Origin: JAEUKH01 sp964447205
Lineage (GTDB): Bacteria > Myxococcota_A > Polyangia > Polyangiales > Ga0077539
Reading direction: 5' to 3'
NCBI GenBank assembly: GCA_964447205.1
Contig: CAYUSB010000020.1
Coordinates: forward strand, 1-64,000
Length of the DNA stretch: 64,000 nt
Part shown: positions 24,659 to 34,656 of the stretch, piece by piece
Numbering within the stretch: position 1 is the stretch's first letter
Layout of the letters: each line of letters begins with the position of its first letter
Program-made: the position numbers and the translations under genes
The notes under the pieces: model-generated
The model's input: only the letters and a program-made list of their open reading frames with translations
Databases searched by the model: none
Told to the model about the DNA's origin: nothing

Positions 24659-27400
24659 ATGCAAGACCCCCGACTCCAGGACGAGGTCGACGCCCTCGCG
24701 GGCCTCCTCGACGACACCATCGAGGCCGCCGAAGGACCCGCGGCCCGGGCGATGGTCGACGCCATCCGTCGCCTCGCCTGGGCCCGCCGGGCCGGAGACA
24801 GCGACGCCGAACGGGCCCTCATCGAACGCGTCGAGGCCCTGTCCGATCGCGAGGCCGAGACCCTCCTCGCCGCCTTCGGGGTGTACTTCGACCTCGCCAA
24901 CCTGGCCGAGGACCGCCACCGGGTCCGGGTCCTCGAAGACCGCGAGCGGGCCGCCTTCCCCGCACCCCGCGCGGAGTCCATCGCCGCCGCCGTCAAACGC
25001 CTGCGCGACCACGGGGTCGGACCCGAAGGCCTCCAGCGGATCCTCCGACGCCTCGACATCGAGCTGGTGTTCACCGCGCATCCCACGGAGGCCAAACGGC
25101 GCAGCGTCCGGGAGCGGGTGCGTGACCTGCGGGGTGACCTCGCACGGCTCGATCACGCGGCCCTCTCTCCGCGCGATCGACGGGCCGCCGAGGCCGACCT
25201 CCGGGCCGACCTCACCGCCCTGTGGCAGACCGACTTCCTCCGGGTCCGGCGCCCCACCGTACACGAGGAGCTCGAACGGGCCCTGTTCTTCGCCGAGACG
25301 CTTTGGGAGGTGGTTCCGGCGTTGTACGAGGACCTCGAAGGGGCCCTGGCCCAGTGGTACCCCGAGGCGCCGCTGGAGGTGCCGGTCTTTCTGCGCTTCG
25401 GCTCGTGGATCGGGGGCGACCGCGACGGCCACCCCGGGGTCACCACCGACGTGACGGGGAGCACCCTCCAGACCCTGCGGGCGAAGGTTCTGGAGCTGCA
25501 CATCAAGACCTGCCACAGCCTGCGCCGCACCCTCAGCCTCTCGGACAGCCGCACCCGGGCTCCCTTCACCCTCCTGCCCCAGGTCGAGGCCGCCGTCACC
25601 CGCTGGCCCCACCTCGCCGAGCTCCTCGCACCCATCGAGTCGCGGGAGAGCCTCCGGCGCTGGCTCCGGGTCCTGCAATGGCGGCTCGAACAGACCCTCC
25701 TGGCCCTTCCCTTCGCCCCCCTCCCCGACGGGGCCTACGCCACCCCCGAGGAACTTCTGGGGGACATCGCCGCGGCCCAGAGGCTGCTCGATGCCCTCCC
25801 CCGCGGGCGCGAGCTCGGCCAGCACCTCCGCGGCTGGCGCCGTCGGGTGGAGGTCTTCGGGTTTCACCTGATGCGCCTCGATGTCCGCCAGGACGCGGGC
25901 TGGTACCACACCGTGGTGGGCGAGATCCTCGCGGCCGAGGGCATCGCCCCGGACTACGCCGCCGCGGCCGAACCCGAACGCCAGGCCATCCTGCGTCGGG
26001 CCATGGCCCACACGGGGGCTCTCTCCCTGGAGGGGCGCTCGGCCGAGGCCGTCGAGACCCTGCGGCTCTTCGCCCTGCTCGCGGAGGTCGTGCGGATGGG
26101 GGCCGCGGGCTCGCTCGGGGCCCAGGTGATCAGCATGACCCACCACCCGAGCGACGTGATGGCCGTACAATGGCTCGGGGCCATGGCCATGCGGGGGGCC
26201 ACGGGGGAGGGAGGGGACCTGCCTCTGCCGATTGTTCCGCTGTTTGAGACCATCGAAGACCTGCGGGGGGCCCAGGACACCATGACCGCCCTCCTGGCCG
26301 AACCCGGGTACCGGGCCCACGTCGACCGGACGGGCTCCCAGACCGTGATGCTCGGCTACTCCGACTCGGCCAAGGACGGCGGGTACCTCTCGGCCACCTG
26401 GCACCTCCAGCGGGCCCAGGTGGCTCTGCACGAAGTGGCCGCGCGGGCGGGGGTTCGGCTCGTGCTCTTTCATGGACGCGGGGGCTCGATCGGGCGCGGC
26501 GGAGGGCCGGCCGCCCGCAGCATCCTGTCGCTCCCCGCGGGCACCATGGACGGAGCCCTGCGCATCACCGAACAGGGCGAGGTCCTCGCCGAGCGCTACG
26601 ACGACCCCCGGATCGCCCACCGCCACCTCGAACAGATGACCTGGGCCACCCTCCTCGTCTCCGCGGCCCCCTCGGCCACCCCCGACCCGCGGTGGGTCGA
26701 GACCATGGACGCCCTCGCCGCCGACTCCCGGGCCGCCTACCGCGAGCTGGTGGAGTCGTCAGGATTCTTGACCTTCTTCGACGAGGCCACCCCCATCGGC
26801 GAGATCGAGGGTCTGCCCATCGGGTCGCGCCCGGCCCGCCGCCGGGGTGCCCGCACCCTCGACCGCCTGCGGGCGATCCCGTGGGTGTTCGCGTGGACCC
26901 AGGGGCGCTTCATGCTCCCGGTGTGGTACGGCCTCGGGGCGGCGGTGGAGGCCCTCCTCGCGCGCGATCCCGAGGCCCTCGGGCGGCTGCGGGAGATGTA
27001 CGCCCGGTGGCCCTTCTTCGAGGCCATGGTGGGCAACGCCGAGCTCGGGCTGGCCAAGGCCGACCTCGGGATCGCCCGGGTGTACGCCTCGCTGGTGAAC
27101 GACCCCGCGGTCCGCGACCCGATGTGGGCCCGGCTCACGGCGGAGTACGCCCGGAGCCATCGGGCCGTGTGCGCCGTGACCCGCGCCGGGGCCCTGCTGG
27201 AAGGGACCCCGTGGCTGCGGCGCAGCATCGACGTGCGCAACCCCTTCGTCGACCCGCTCAACTTCGTGCAGATCGTACAGATGCGTCGGCTCCGCGAGGC
27301 TGCCCCCGACCCCGGGCTCGACGAGGCCGAGGAGGGGCCGCGGCGCCTCGTGCGGCTGTCGATCCAGGCCATCGCCGCCGGGCTGCGCACGACAGGCTGA
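24659..27400 (+). CDS. ppc: Phosphoenolpyruvate carboxylase
   Basis: A 913-residue cytosolic enzyme, the normal length for bacterial PEP carboxylase, which converts phosphoenolpyruvate and bicarbonate to oxaloacetate to refill the citric-acid cycle. The catalytic histidine is H141 in VFTAHPTEAKRRS. The FLRFGSWIGGDRDGHPGVT region, the LGYSDSAKDGGYLSA strand, and the substrate-binding glycine-rich loop FHGRGGSIGRGGGP are intact. The C-terminus ends RTTG, close to the canonical QNTG that contributes to catalysis and effector binding. It stands alone in metabolic terms. Allosteric control by acetyl-CoA or aspartate is a family property not visible here. Confidence 0.97.
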   Translation: MQDPRLQDEVDALAGLLDDTIEAAEGPAARAMVDAIRRLAWARRAGDSDAERALIERVEALSDREAETLLAAFGVYFDLANLAEDRHRVRVLEDRERAAFPAPRAESIAAAVKRLRDHGVGPEGLQRILRRLDIELVFTAHPTEAKRRSVRERVRDLRGDLARLDHAALSPRDRRAAEADLRADLTALWQTDFLRVRRPTVHEELERALFFAETLWEVVPALYEDLEGALAQWYPEAPLEVPVFLRFGSWIGGDRDGHPGVTTDVTGSTLQTLRAKVLELHIKTCHSLRRTLSLSDSRTRAPFTLLPQVEAAVTRWPHLAELLAPIESRESLRRWLRVLQWRLEQTLLALPFAPLPDGAYATPEELLGDIAAAQRLLDALPRGRELGQHLRGWRRRVEVFGFHLMRLDVRQDAGWYHTVVGEILAAEGIAPDYAAAAEPERQAILRRAMAHTGALSLEGRSAEAVETLRLFALLAEVVRMGAAGSLGAQVISMTHHPSDVMAVQWLGAMAMRGATGEGGDLPLPIVPLFETIEDLRGAQDTMTALLAEPGYRAHVDRTGSQTVMLGYSDSAKDGGYLSATWHLQRAQVALHEVAARAGVRLVLFHGRGGSIGRGGGPAARSILSLPAGTMDGALRITEQGEVLAERYDDPRIAHRHLEQMTWATLLVSAAPSATPDPRWVETMDALAADSRAAYRELVESSGFLTFFDEATPIGEIEGLPIGSRPARRRGARTLDRLRAIPWVFAWTQGRFMLPVWYGLGAAVEALLARDPEALGRLREMYARWPFFEAMVGNAELGLAKADLGIARVYASLVNDPAVRDPMWARLTAEYARSHRAVCAVTRAGALLEGTPWLRRSIDVRNPFVDPLNFVQIVQMRRLREAAPDPGLDEAEEGPRRLVRLSIQAIAAGLRTTG

Positions 27401-27441
27401 GGGGCCGACGGGGGGCGATCGTTTTCGGGGCCCTTGAGCCT
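27394..27441 (+). terminator. Imperfect inverted repeat after ppc
   Basis: AGGCTGAGGGGCC, overlapping the ppc stop codon, and GGGGCCCTTGAGCCT are imperfectly complementary (two or three mismatches) around a 20-base loop containing CGTTTTCG. It is in the right place to end the ppc transcript. The repeat is imperfect, so the call is tentative. Confidence 0.35.
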
Positions 27442-27501
27442 CAAGACGCGTAGAATCCGCCCCGGGGTCGTCAACTCCATAGTCCCAGGAGGCTCTCCTC
27501 G

Positions 27502-28143
27502 ATGCGCATCTCGTCCCTTTGTGTCGCAACCTTGTTCGTGCTCGCCCCGGCGTGTCGTCAATCGACCCAGGAGGCTCCTGCCCCCAACGTGCGGGTGCAG
27601 ACCCCCGAGGCCGTCGTCCACGTGCAGGGAGCCCCGTCGACCCACCCGTCGGTCGCCGCGCCTTCGGGGGCCCCGGGGGTCACGGTGCAGACCGATCCTC
27701 AGGGCCACACGCAGGTGGTGGTTCAAGGCCCCGCCAACGCCGCGGCCGGGCAGCCTTCCGCGGCGCAGCCTTCTGCGGCCCAGCCCCTCCCGGCCGGGAA
27801 TCCGGTTGTGGTGCCGCCCGCCCCGGGGGCCCTCACGCCGCATCCGCCCGTCATGTGCAGCGGGAGCGAGTCGGTGGTGCTCACGGGGGTGATCATCCAC
27901 AACCCCCTGGGCCCGGCCATCACGGCCTCGGGCTCGTGCTCGGTGACCCTCACCAACAGCACGATCTCGGGCATGATCGGCGTGAGCGCCTCGGGGAGCG
28001 CCTCGATCACCCTTACGGGCGGGCACGTCACGGGGACCGCCACCTCCATCATGGCCACGGGCTCGGCCGAGGTGACCAGCACGGGCACCACCGTCACCGG
28101 GCCGACCCACCACTCGGGCGAGGCGACGATCACCCAGGGGTGA
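27502..28143 (+). CDS. Lipoprotein with repetitive beta-rich domain
   Basis: Encodes 213 residues. A lipoprotein leader (LCVATLFVLAPAC) ends at C18. A low-complexity proline/alanine linker contains the duplicated QPSAAQPSAAQP. The C-terminal ~95 residues from SGSESVVLTGVIIHNP are serine/threonine/glycine-rich with regularly spaced short strands (TASGSCSVTLTNSTISGMIG), like a right-handed parallel beta-helix turn series. I do not recognise a named family. AGGAGG lies 9 bases before the ATG, a strong ribosome-binding site. It is separated from ppc by 100 bp and followed by another lipoprotein gene. Confidence 0.7.
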   Translation: MRISSLCVATLFVLAPACRQSTQEAPAPNVRVQTPEAVVHVQGAPSTHPSVAAPSGAPGVTVQTDPQGHTQVVVQGPANAAAGQPSAAQPSAAQPLPAGNPVVVPPAPGALTPHPPVMCSGSESVVLTGVIIHNPLGPAITASGSCSVTLTNSTISGMIGVSASGSASITLTGGHVTGTATSIMATGSAEVTSTGTTVTGPTHHSGEATITQG

Positions 28144-28209
28144 GGGCTCCGTTCCCGTCGCCGGGTCCTGTCGAGGTCCGCGCCATGTGGTAGCGTCTCC
28201 ACCCATCCG

Positions 28210-29331
28210 ATGGGACGATGTCAAACACAGGGGTTGGGCCTCACGGCCTTCGTCGTTGTCGTCTCGGCGTGCGCCCCGGGGTTGAGCGACGAGCTCACCG
28301 ACGCCGCTGCGGCGCCCGAGGAGTCCTCCTCGCACGACGCCTCGGCCCCGTCTGATCTCTCGGCTCCGTCCGACCGCCCGGCCCCGTCTGACCGCCCGGC
28401 CCCGTCTGATCTCTCTCCTCCGGTCGATGTCCCGCCTGGGGTGGATGTTCCGCCCGGGGTGGATGTTCGGCCCGCCGTGGATCTCGGACCGCCCGATACG
28501 GGGTGCCCGTTGCCCCCGCCTGCGGCCCGTCCGCCTGCGCCCGGTCCCGACGGGTCGGGGGTGATCCAGGCCGTGGCCCGGGAGCATCCCGACTGGCTCC
28601 GCGACTCGTGTGTCTCCATGGGGGGGACCCATCGGTTTCTCTTCGAGGCCCTCCGCCGGGGACGGGCCCTCGACCCGCGGTGGGGCCTCGACCGTCGTAC
28701 GGGCCCGCTCAGCGGCGACATCGTCACGTACTTCTACGGCGACGGGTGCCCCGAGGGGCGGCGCGAGGTCTACATGTTTGACGTGATCGTGCGTCACTGT
28801 GGGATCCCGGGCATGCACGAGCCCCCCGCTCCGGGATGGATCGACCGCACGGCCGAAGGCGGCGTCTGGACCCTCCAGGGCTACGACCCCACGCTCCCCC
28901 CCGACGCCGGGACCCCTCCCCCCGACACCGGCACCGCCCCCGTCGACGCTGGGCACGTCCGCCCCGCCCTGCCCGACGGGCGCCCCACCCTGCAGGCCGT
29001 AGCCCGCGAGCACCCCGACTGGCTCCAAAACTCCTGCGTCGAGTCGGGGGGCAACAACGACTTCCTCTTCGAGGTGGTGCGTCGCCTGCGTCGCATCGAC
29101 CCGCGCTGGGGCCTCAACTGGAAACGCGGCCGCGTGGGCGACCTCTCCCAGGACGTCGTCGACTACTACTACGGCCCGGCGGGGGCCCCGATGGAGGGCA
29201 GCCTCGAGGTGTACGTGGTCGACGTGATCGTCGGGCACTGCGGCCCGTCGCCCAGCACCGGATGGATCGACCAGACCGGGGTGGGCGGGGCCGAGGCCCG
29301 ATGGACCCTGGCCGGCCGCAGCGACCTGTAG
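28210..29331 (+). CDS. Lipoprotein with two copies of an unnamed ~100-residue domain
   Basis: Encodes 373 residues. The leader MGRCQTQGLGLTAFVVVVSAC gives lipidation at C21. A linker of serine-aspartate-proline repeats (APSDRPAPSDL) and VDVPPGV repeats leads to two homologous domains (about 118-218 and 258-360). Each has QAVAREHPDWL, an FLFE helix, DPRWGL, a D[IV]V.YFYG/YYYG stretch, a VDVIV..HCG strand, and a final GWID.T. The regular conservation between copies shows these are real domains, but I cannot name them. The function is unknown. It is probably a surface-exposed protein of the same class as the Cys-rich lipoproteins nearby. Confidence 0.72.
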   Translation: MGRCQTQGLGLTAFVVVVSACAPGLSDELTDAAAAPEESSSHDASAPSDLSAPSDRPAPSDRPAPSDLSPPVDVPPGVDVPPGVDVRPAVDLGPPDTGCPLPPPAARPPAPGPDGSGVIQAVAREHPDWLRDSCVSMGGTHRFLFEALRRGRALDPRWGLDRRTGPLSGDIVTYFYGDGCPEGRREVYMFDVIVRHCGIPGMHEPPAPGWIDRTAEGGVWTLQGYDPTLPPDAGTPPPDTGTAPVDAGHVRPALPDGRPTLQAVAREHPDWLQNSCVESGGNNDFLFEVVRRLRRIDPRWGLNWKRGRVGDLSQDVVDYYYGPAGAPMEGSLEVYVVDVIVGHCGPSPSTGWIDQTGVGGAEARWTLAGRSDL

Positions 29332-29478
29332 ACCCCTCCGGGCGTTGCAGAATCCACACGCCTCGGGCCCTGCGGCCTCGGCCCCTCAGTTTGTTGTCGA
29401 GATGGGCCCGAGGAGCCTGTACCCTGCACTGGGTGAGTGGGCTGCGGGACGGCAACCGTCCGCCCGAGAGAGGAATTC

Positions 29479-30906
29479 GTGAGGGTCGCTGTGATCGGAG
29501 CCGTAGCAGCCGCCGGGGTGTTGCTCGTGGGGGGCGGGGTGGCCGTGTGGGTTGTGACGTCTCGCGGGGGCGGAGGGGACGCCGAGAGCACGACGTATAC
29601 GACCTTCGTGGCCCTCGACGGAGCGCGGGCCTTGCAGGTCACCCAGGGCAACGAGTCCCTGACGGTGGAGGGGGTTCGTCGGGCAGGGGCTTCGCTCGCG
29701 ACAACCTGGAGGTGGAGCCCAGGGGCCGACCAGGGGGTTCATCCGTGGATGTGGGAGCGGCGGGGAGACCTCGTGCTCGGGGAGTTTCACCCCGCGCGGG
29801 GAGAGGGTCCGCGGCGGGCCGTGTTGTTCGACGCGCGGACCGGGTTTGTCGGGGCCGTGACGGGCCTCCGGTCGGGCAGCTTCGGGTTTGCCGACGACCA
29901 CACGGCGGTGGCGGCCACGGCCACGCACATGATGTTGATCGATGCGACCCGTCCCACGGCGGCGTGGCAGGCCCCGGTCCCCGCGGGGCGCTTCGTGCCC
30001 TTCGTCGGCGGCAGCGCCACCCGGGTCGTGGTGTGGAACGGGGCCCTGCACTCGATCGCGCGCTCCGACCCGACCCAGGCCCGGACCCTCGCGTCGGTGG
30101 ACGACATCGTGGGCCTGGCCGCGACCCGCGACGAGGCCCTGGTCGTACGGCAGGGCCGGGTGGACGTGGTCAACCTGGCGACGGGCGAAGACCGGGTCTC
30201 GCTCGACCTGGGAGCGGGGAGCCCCGTGGCCGAGGGCATCGACACCCCCTGCCTCCTGGGGCGCCACGGGGGCCTGTGGCTCGTGGTGTACGCGACCGCC
30301 CGCGACCAGATCTTCACGCACAACAACCGGTCCTGGTCGATCCCTGCGCGCAAGACCGTCGCCGCCGTGGACGCGGCCACGGGCGAGGTGCGCTGGCGGG
30401 TTCCCCTCGGGAGCTGGGAGATGCGCTGCACCGAGCAGCTCTTTCAGCACACCCTGCCCTCCGACCGGGAGCTGCCGCAGGCCCTGGTCTTTCACGGGAC
30501 CGCGTCGGTTCGGGGCGGCGGCGGAGAGCGTGGGATCCTGGGGCTCCTCGACCTGGGGGCTGGGGTCGTGCGCTGGCAGACCACCTACGAACACGCGGGC
30601 CTCGGGGGAAACTTCTTCGTCTACCGGGGCCCTGCCGTCTACGCGCGCCTCGGGGTCTACCAGAACGACGCCCTGATTCGGTTTGAGCAGGGGCGTCTGA
30701 CCGGGGCCGTGCGCCTCGGCGGCACGAGCGACAGGCTGCACGGGCCCGGAACCGCCCTGGAAGGGGCCTGGGTGGGCGGCGCGGGGTGGTCGTTCCTGGC
30801 GGCCCCGGGGTTGGGTGTTGCGGCCACGAGCCCCGAGGCGACCCCCACGGAGGCGGCGCGAGACTGGGCCATTCTCCGCTTCGCCCTGCCCCCCGCCGCG
30901 CGCTGA
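29479..30906 (+). CDS. Membrane-anchored PQQ-like beta-propeller protein
   Basis: A 475-residue protein. One N-terminal membrane segment (VIGAVAAAGVLLVGGGVAVW) is followed by an extracytoplasmic domain of WD/PQQ-like blades. Repeats such as VVNLATGEDRVSLDLG, TVAAVDAATGEVRWRVPLGS and GLLDLGAGVVRWQTTY carry the xxxDxxTGxxxW pattern typical of PQQ propellers. Cofactor-binding residues of quinoprotein dehydrogenases are not evident, so this is probably a scaffold (BamB-like architecture). The GTG at 29479 after GAGAGAGGA was chosen over an upstream ATG at 29437. Confidence 0.78.
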   Translation: MRVAVIGAVAAAGVLLVGGGVAVWVVTSRGGGGDAESTTYTTFVALDGARALQVTQGNESLTVEGVRRAGASLATTWRWSPGADQGVHPWMWERRGDLVLGEFHPARGEGPRRAVLFDARTGFVGAVTGLRSGSFGFADDHTAVAATATHMMLIDATRPTAAWQAPVPAGRFVPFVGGSATRVVVWNGALHSIARSDPTQARTLASVDDIVGLAATRDEALVVRQGRVDVVNLATGEDRVSLDLGAGSPVAEGIDTPCLLGRHGGLWLVVYATARDQIFTHNNRSWSIPARKTVAAVDAATGEVRWRVPLGSWEMRCTEQLFQHTLPSDRELPQALVFHGTASVRGGGGERGILGLLDLGAGVVRWQTTYEHAGLGGNFFVYRGPAVYARLGVYQNDALIRFEQGRLTGAVRLGGTSDRLHGPGTALEGAWVGGAGWSFLAAPGLGVAATSPEATPTEAARDWAILRFALPPAAR

Positions 30907-30969
30907 GCGCCGCCCTGTCCACGGGAGCCCGAAATCGGGTAAAGACCCATAGGAGCAGGGCACCCCCCC

Positions 30970-31947
30970 ATGTCACGAACACTCCTCCCCGCCGGGCTCC
31001 GCGTCTCCGAGGTCTTCGGCCTGTCGCCTCTGCGCGAGCGCGCGGCCGAGGCCCTCAAGGCCCTGCGCGGCGACCCCAATGTCCCGCCCACGCGCTTCGA
31101 TCACACCTCGCTGCAGATATTCCGCCCGGCGATGGCCCTGCCCTTGTGGCTGGGGCGTCCAGCCCGGGGGCGCGAGGTGCCCATCTACAACCTCTTCAAC
31201 TACCTCCAACCCCCGCCGTCCGAGGGCTGGAGCGTGCGGGTCACCCGGGTCCGCGACTTCCTCGGCACGGCCCTCACGTACGACAGCCACAACGGCACCG
31301 ACCTGGCCGTGCCCCTCGGGACCGTGGTGGTGGCCGGGGCCGCGGGGGTCGTACGCCGGGTCTCGCGCGAGTTCGACCGCGGGGGGCTCAAGGTCTTCCT
31401 CGACCACGGGGCGGGCCTCATCACCACCAGCAACCACCTCGCCAGGCCCCTGGTGTCCGTGGGGCAGCGGGTGGCCCGCGGACAGCCCATCGCCCTGTCC
31501 GGGTACAGCGGCCTCGACGGCCTGAGCACCTTCCCCTGGGGGGCTCCCCACGTGCACTACAACGTCTGGCTCAACGGGGCCTACGTCGACCCCTTCGCCC
31601 CCGTCGGCACCTCTCCCCTGTGGCGCACCGGCAACTGGCCCACCCCCATGCCCGCGGGGGCGCCCGACGACGAGATCCCCGACGACGACTGGGACCCCGA
31701 GGCCGTCGAGGCCTCCCGGGCCGCCTGCCGCGACGACGGAGCCCGGGCTCAGATCGAGGCCGCCCCCGACCTCGCCACCCGGGCGGTGACGGTGCTCTTT
31801 CACCGGCTCTACTACCCCAACCGCTTCGTGTCGGCCCCGCCCCTGTACCGCCGCGAGGCCCCCCGGACCCCGCGCCTCGACCTGCCCTTCCGGGCCCAGG
31901 ACTTCGACGGGATCGTCTTTCCTCACGGGGCGAAGCCGCCGCGGTAG
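30970..31947 (+). CDS. M23 family metallopeptidase (LytM-like)
   Basis: Encodes 325 residues. The M23 peptidase core shows the zinc ligands of LytM-type enzymes: HNGTD (H and D) near residue 112 and HVHYNVW (HxH) near 195. Between them is a typical strand (VAGAAGVVRRVSR, GQPIALSGYSG). Such enzymes cleave peptide bridges of peptidoglycan or other glycine-rich peptides. No signal peptide is obvious, so its compartment is uncertain. A ~110-residue C-terminal extension (PNRFVSAPPLYRREAPRTP) is not part of the peptidase. The downstream GH63-type gene follows 52 bp later on the same strand. Confidence 0.85.
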   Translation: MSRTLLPAGLRVSEVFGLSPLRERAAEALKALRGDPNVPPTRFDHTSLQIFRPAMALPLWLGRPARGREVPIYNLFNYLQPPPSEGWSVRVTRVRDFLGTALTYDSHNGTDLAVPLGTVVVAGAAGVVRRVSREFDRGGLKVFLDHGAGLITTSNHLARPLVSVGQRVARGQPIALSGYSGLDGLSTFPWGAPHVHYNVWLNGAYVDPFAPVGTSPLWRTGNWPTPMPAGAPDDEIPDDDWDPEAVEASRAACRDDGARAQIEAAPDLATRAVTVLFHRLYYPNRFVSAPPLYRREAPRTPRLDLPFRAQDFDGIVFPHGAKPPR

Positions 31948-31999
31948 GCCGCGCGATCGCCTTGCCCCCTCTTCACCCCATCGACGGAGCAGACACGGA

Positions 32000-34630
32000 A
32001 TGACGGGAAGCAAGTTTGTCCCCGCGGGCACGACGGCGTTGGGTTCGCCGCGGGCCCCGATGCGCCTTTGGGGACCGTACCTCGCCGAGCGGCAATGGGG
32101 GACCGTACGCGAGGACTACTCCGTCGACGGAGACTGCTGGCGCTCGTTTCCCCACGACCACGCCCGCAGCCGGGCCTACCGCTGGGGCGAAGACGGCCTG
32201 CTGGGGCTGTGCGACCGCGAGGCCCGCCTCTGCTTCGCCCTCTCCCTCTGGAACGGCCGCGACCCCATCCTCAAGGAGCGCCTCTTCGGCCTGAGCAACC
32301 CCGAGGGCAACCACGGGGAAGACGTCAAGGAGCTGTACTACTACCTCGACGCCACCCCCGGGGCGGAGTACCTCAAGGGGCTGTACAAGTACCCCCTGGC
32401 GGAGTTTCCGTACGCGCGGCTGGTGGGCGAAAACGCCGCCCGGGGCAGGCGGGACGGGGAGTTTGAGCTCACCGACACCGAGGCCTTCGCCGAGGGGCAC
32501 GTCGACGTGCAGGTGGAGTACGCCAAGGCCTCCGAGACCGACATCCTCGTGCGGGTGACCCTCACCCACCGCGGCCCCAAGGCCTCGACGGTGCACCTGC
32601 TGCCCACGCTCTGGTTTCGCAACACCTGGTCGTGGGGAGGCGGCTACGAACACGACTGGGGGGTCCCCGGGCTGCGCCGCGACGGCGACGGGGTGCGGGC
32701 CGAGCACGCGACCCTCGGGGTGTACCGCCTCGACGCCGAAGGGCCCGAGGCGTGGGTCTTCACCGACAACGAGACCAATCGGGAGCGGCTGTACGACGTC
32801 CCCAACCGCACCCCCTACGTAAAGGACGCGTTTCACGCCTGGCGCGTCGGGGGCCAGCGCCACGCCGTCAACCCCGCCGAGACCGGAACCAAGGCCGCTG
32901 CCGTGTACGCCCTGGACATCATCCCGGGGGCCTCGGTGACGGTGCGCCTGCGCCTTCGGGCGGTGACCGAGGGGATGGGCCCGGCCTTCGGGGAGGACTT
33001 CTCGGCGACCTTCGCGGCTCGCATCGCCGAGGCCGACGCCATGTACGCGGGCCTCACCCCGAGCCTGTCGCCGCCCGAGGCCGCGGTGTTTCGTCAGGCC
33101 AGCGCCGGGCTCGTGTGGTCGCAGCAGTTTTATTACTACCAGGTGCGCGATTGGGTGAAGGGCGACCCGGCCCCGCCGCCCCCCCCGGCCGGTCGGCGAC
33201 ACCCCAACGAGGACTGGAGCCACGTGTTCGCCCGCGATGTGCTGTCGGTGCCCGACGCGTGGGAGTTTCCGTGGTTCGCGGTGTGGGACACGGCCTTTCA
33301 CATGCTGCCCTACGCCGACCTCGACGCAGACTTCGCCAAGGACCAGCTCCTGCGGTTTCTGCGCGAGTGGTACATGCACCCCAATGGGCAGCTCCCGGCG
33401 TACGAGTTTAATTTCGGCGACGTGAACCCCCCCGTGCACGCCTGGGCCTGCCGCCGGGTGTACGAGCGCGACGGCCGCCGCGACCGGCGTTTTCTCGCCC
33501 GAGCCTTCCACAAGCTCAATCTCAACTTCACCTGGTGGGTCAACCGCAAGGACCACACGGGCCGCCACCTCTTCTCGGGGGGCTTCCTGGGCCTCGACAA
33601 CATCGGGGTCTTCGACCGCTCGCGCCCGATGCCCGGGGGTGGCCACCTGGAGCAGGCCGACGGGACGGCCTGGATGGCCTTCTTCTGCGCCGAGATGCTC
33701 GCCATCGCCCTCGAGCTCGCCGAGTCCGACCCCGCCTACGAGGACATGGCCAGCAAGTACTTCGAGCACTATGTGGCCATCGCCCACGCGATCAACACCC
33801 TCGACGACAGGGGCCTGTGGGACGAGGGAGACGGGTTCTACTACGACCACCTCCACCTGCGCGGGACGATGACCCCGCTGCGGGTCCGGTCGATGGTGGG
33901 GCTCATCCCCCTCTTCGCGGTCGAGCTCATGCCCCGTCACGCCCTGGAGAAGCTGCGGTCGTTTCGACGGCGGCTCGGGTGGTTCGTCGAGCACCGCCCC
34001 GAGCTCCTGGGGCACCTCGAGCTGCCCGGTCCCGACGACCCCCTCGACCGCCCCTGCTACCTCCTCAGCCTGCCCTCGCGGGCCCAGTTGCAGCGCATCG
34101 TGCAGGTGATCTTCGACGAGGCCGAGTTTCTCTCGCCGTACGGGGTGCGCTCGCTCTCCAAGGCCCATGCTGCGCAGCCGTTTGTGTTCTCGGATGGGCG
34201 GCGCGAGCACCGGGTGGGGTATGTCCCGGGCGAGGCCGACAACTCCATGTTCGGGGGCAACTCCAACTGGCGCGGGCCGGTGTGGTTCCCGGTCAACTAC
34301 CTGCTCCTGGAGTCGCTGCGGCGGTACGGGGAGTATTACGGCGAGGGGTTGCGGGTGGAGGTCCCGGCGGGGTCGGGGGTGTGGTGCACCCTGACCGAGG
34401 CGGCCGACGTGCTCTCGGCGCGGCTGGTCAGCCTGTTTCTGCCCGACGGGGCGCATCGCAGGCCCTGCCACGGGGCGGTGGCCGCGTACGCCGACGACCC
34501 GGCCTGGCGCCCCCTCGTGCTCTTCCACGAGTACTTCCACGGCGACGACGGGCGCGGCTGCGGGGCCAGCCACCAGACGGGCTGGACCGCCCTGGTGGCC
34601 ACCCTCCTGCGCGACCGCGGGGGCGGGTGA
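32000..34630 (+). CDS. GH63-type glucosidase
   Basis: An 876-residue protein of the size and sequence style of bacterial GH63 proteins annotated as glucosidases (related to eukaryotic processing glucosidase I and to mannosylglycerate/glucosylglycerate hydrolases). The N-terminal beta-sandwich domain contains WGPYLAERQWGTVREDYS. An (alpha/alpha)6 barrel follows, with FAVWDTAFHMLPYADLD, GQLPAYEFNFGDVNPPVHAW, EQADGTAWMAFF, and GNSNWRGPVWFPVNYLLLES near the end. The acidic residues in DTAFH and in the RGPVW region are the likely catalytic neighbourhood. No signal peptide is present, so it may act on intracellular alpha-glucosides such as compatible solutes. The start is ATG with CGGA just upstream. 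Confidence 0.88.
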   Translation: MTGSKFVPAGTTALGSPRAPMRLWGPYLAERQWGTVREDYSVDGDCWRSFPHDHARSRAYRWGEDGLLGLCDREARLCFALSLWNGRDPILKERLFGLSNPEGNHGEDVKELYYYLDATPGAEYLKGLYKYPLAEFPYARLVGENAARGRRDGEFELTDTEAFAEGHVDVQVEYAKASETDILVRVTLTHRGPKASTVHLLPTLWFRNTWSWGGGYEHDWGVPGLRRDGDGVRAEHATLGVYRLDAEGPEAWVFTDNETNRERLYDVPNRTPYVKDAFHAWRVGGQRHAVNPAETGTKAAAVYALDIIPGASVTVRLRLRAVTEGMGPAFGEDFSATFAARIAEADAMYAGLTPSLSPPEAAVFRQASAGLVWSQQFYYYQVRDWVKGDPAPPPPPAGRRHPNEDWSHVFARDVLSVPDAWEFPWFAVWDTAFHMLPYADLDADFAKDQLLRFLREWYMHPNGQLPAYEFNFGDVNPPVHAWACRRVYERDGRRDRRFLARAFHKLNLNFTWWVNRKDHTGRHLFSGGFLGLDNIGVFDRSRPMPGGGHLEQADGTAWMAFFCAEMLAIALELAESDPAYEDMASKYFEHYVAIAHAINTLDDRGLWDEGDGFYYDHLHLRGTMTPLRVRSMVGLIPLFAVELMPRHALEKLRSFRRRLGWFVEHRPELLGHLELPGPDDPLDRPCYLLSLPSRAQLQRIVQVIFDEAEFLSPYGVRSLSKAHAAQPFVFSDGRREHRVGYVPGEADNSMFGGNSNWRGPVWFPVNYLLLESLRRYGEYYGEGLRVEVPAGSGVWCTLTEAADVLSARLVSLFLPDGAHRRPCHGAVAAYADDPAWRPLVLFHEYFHGDDGRGCGASHQTGWTALVATLLRDRGGG

Positions 34631-34656
34631 CCTCGGGCCCACCCGTCGAGGGGTGC

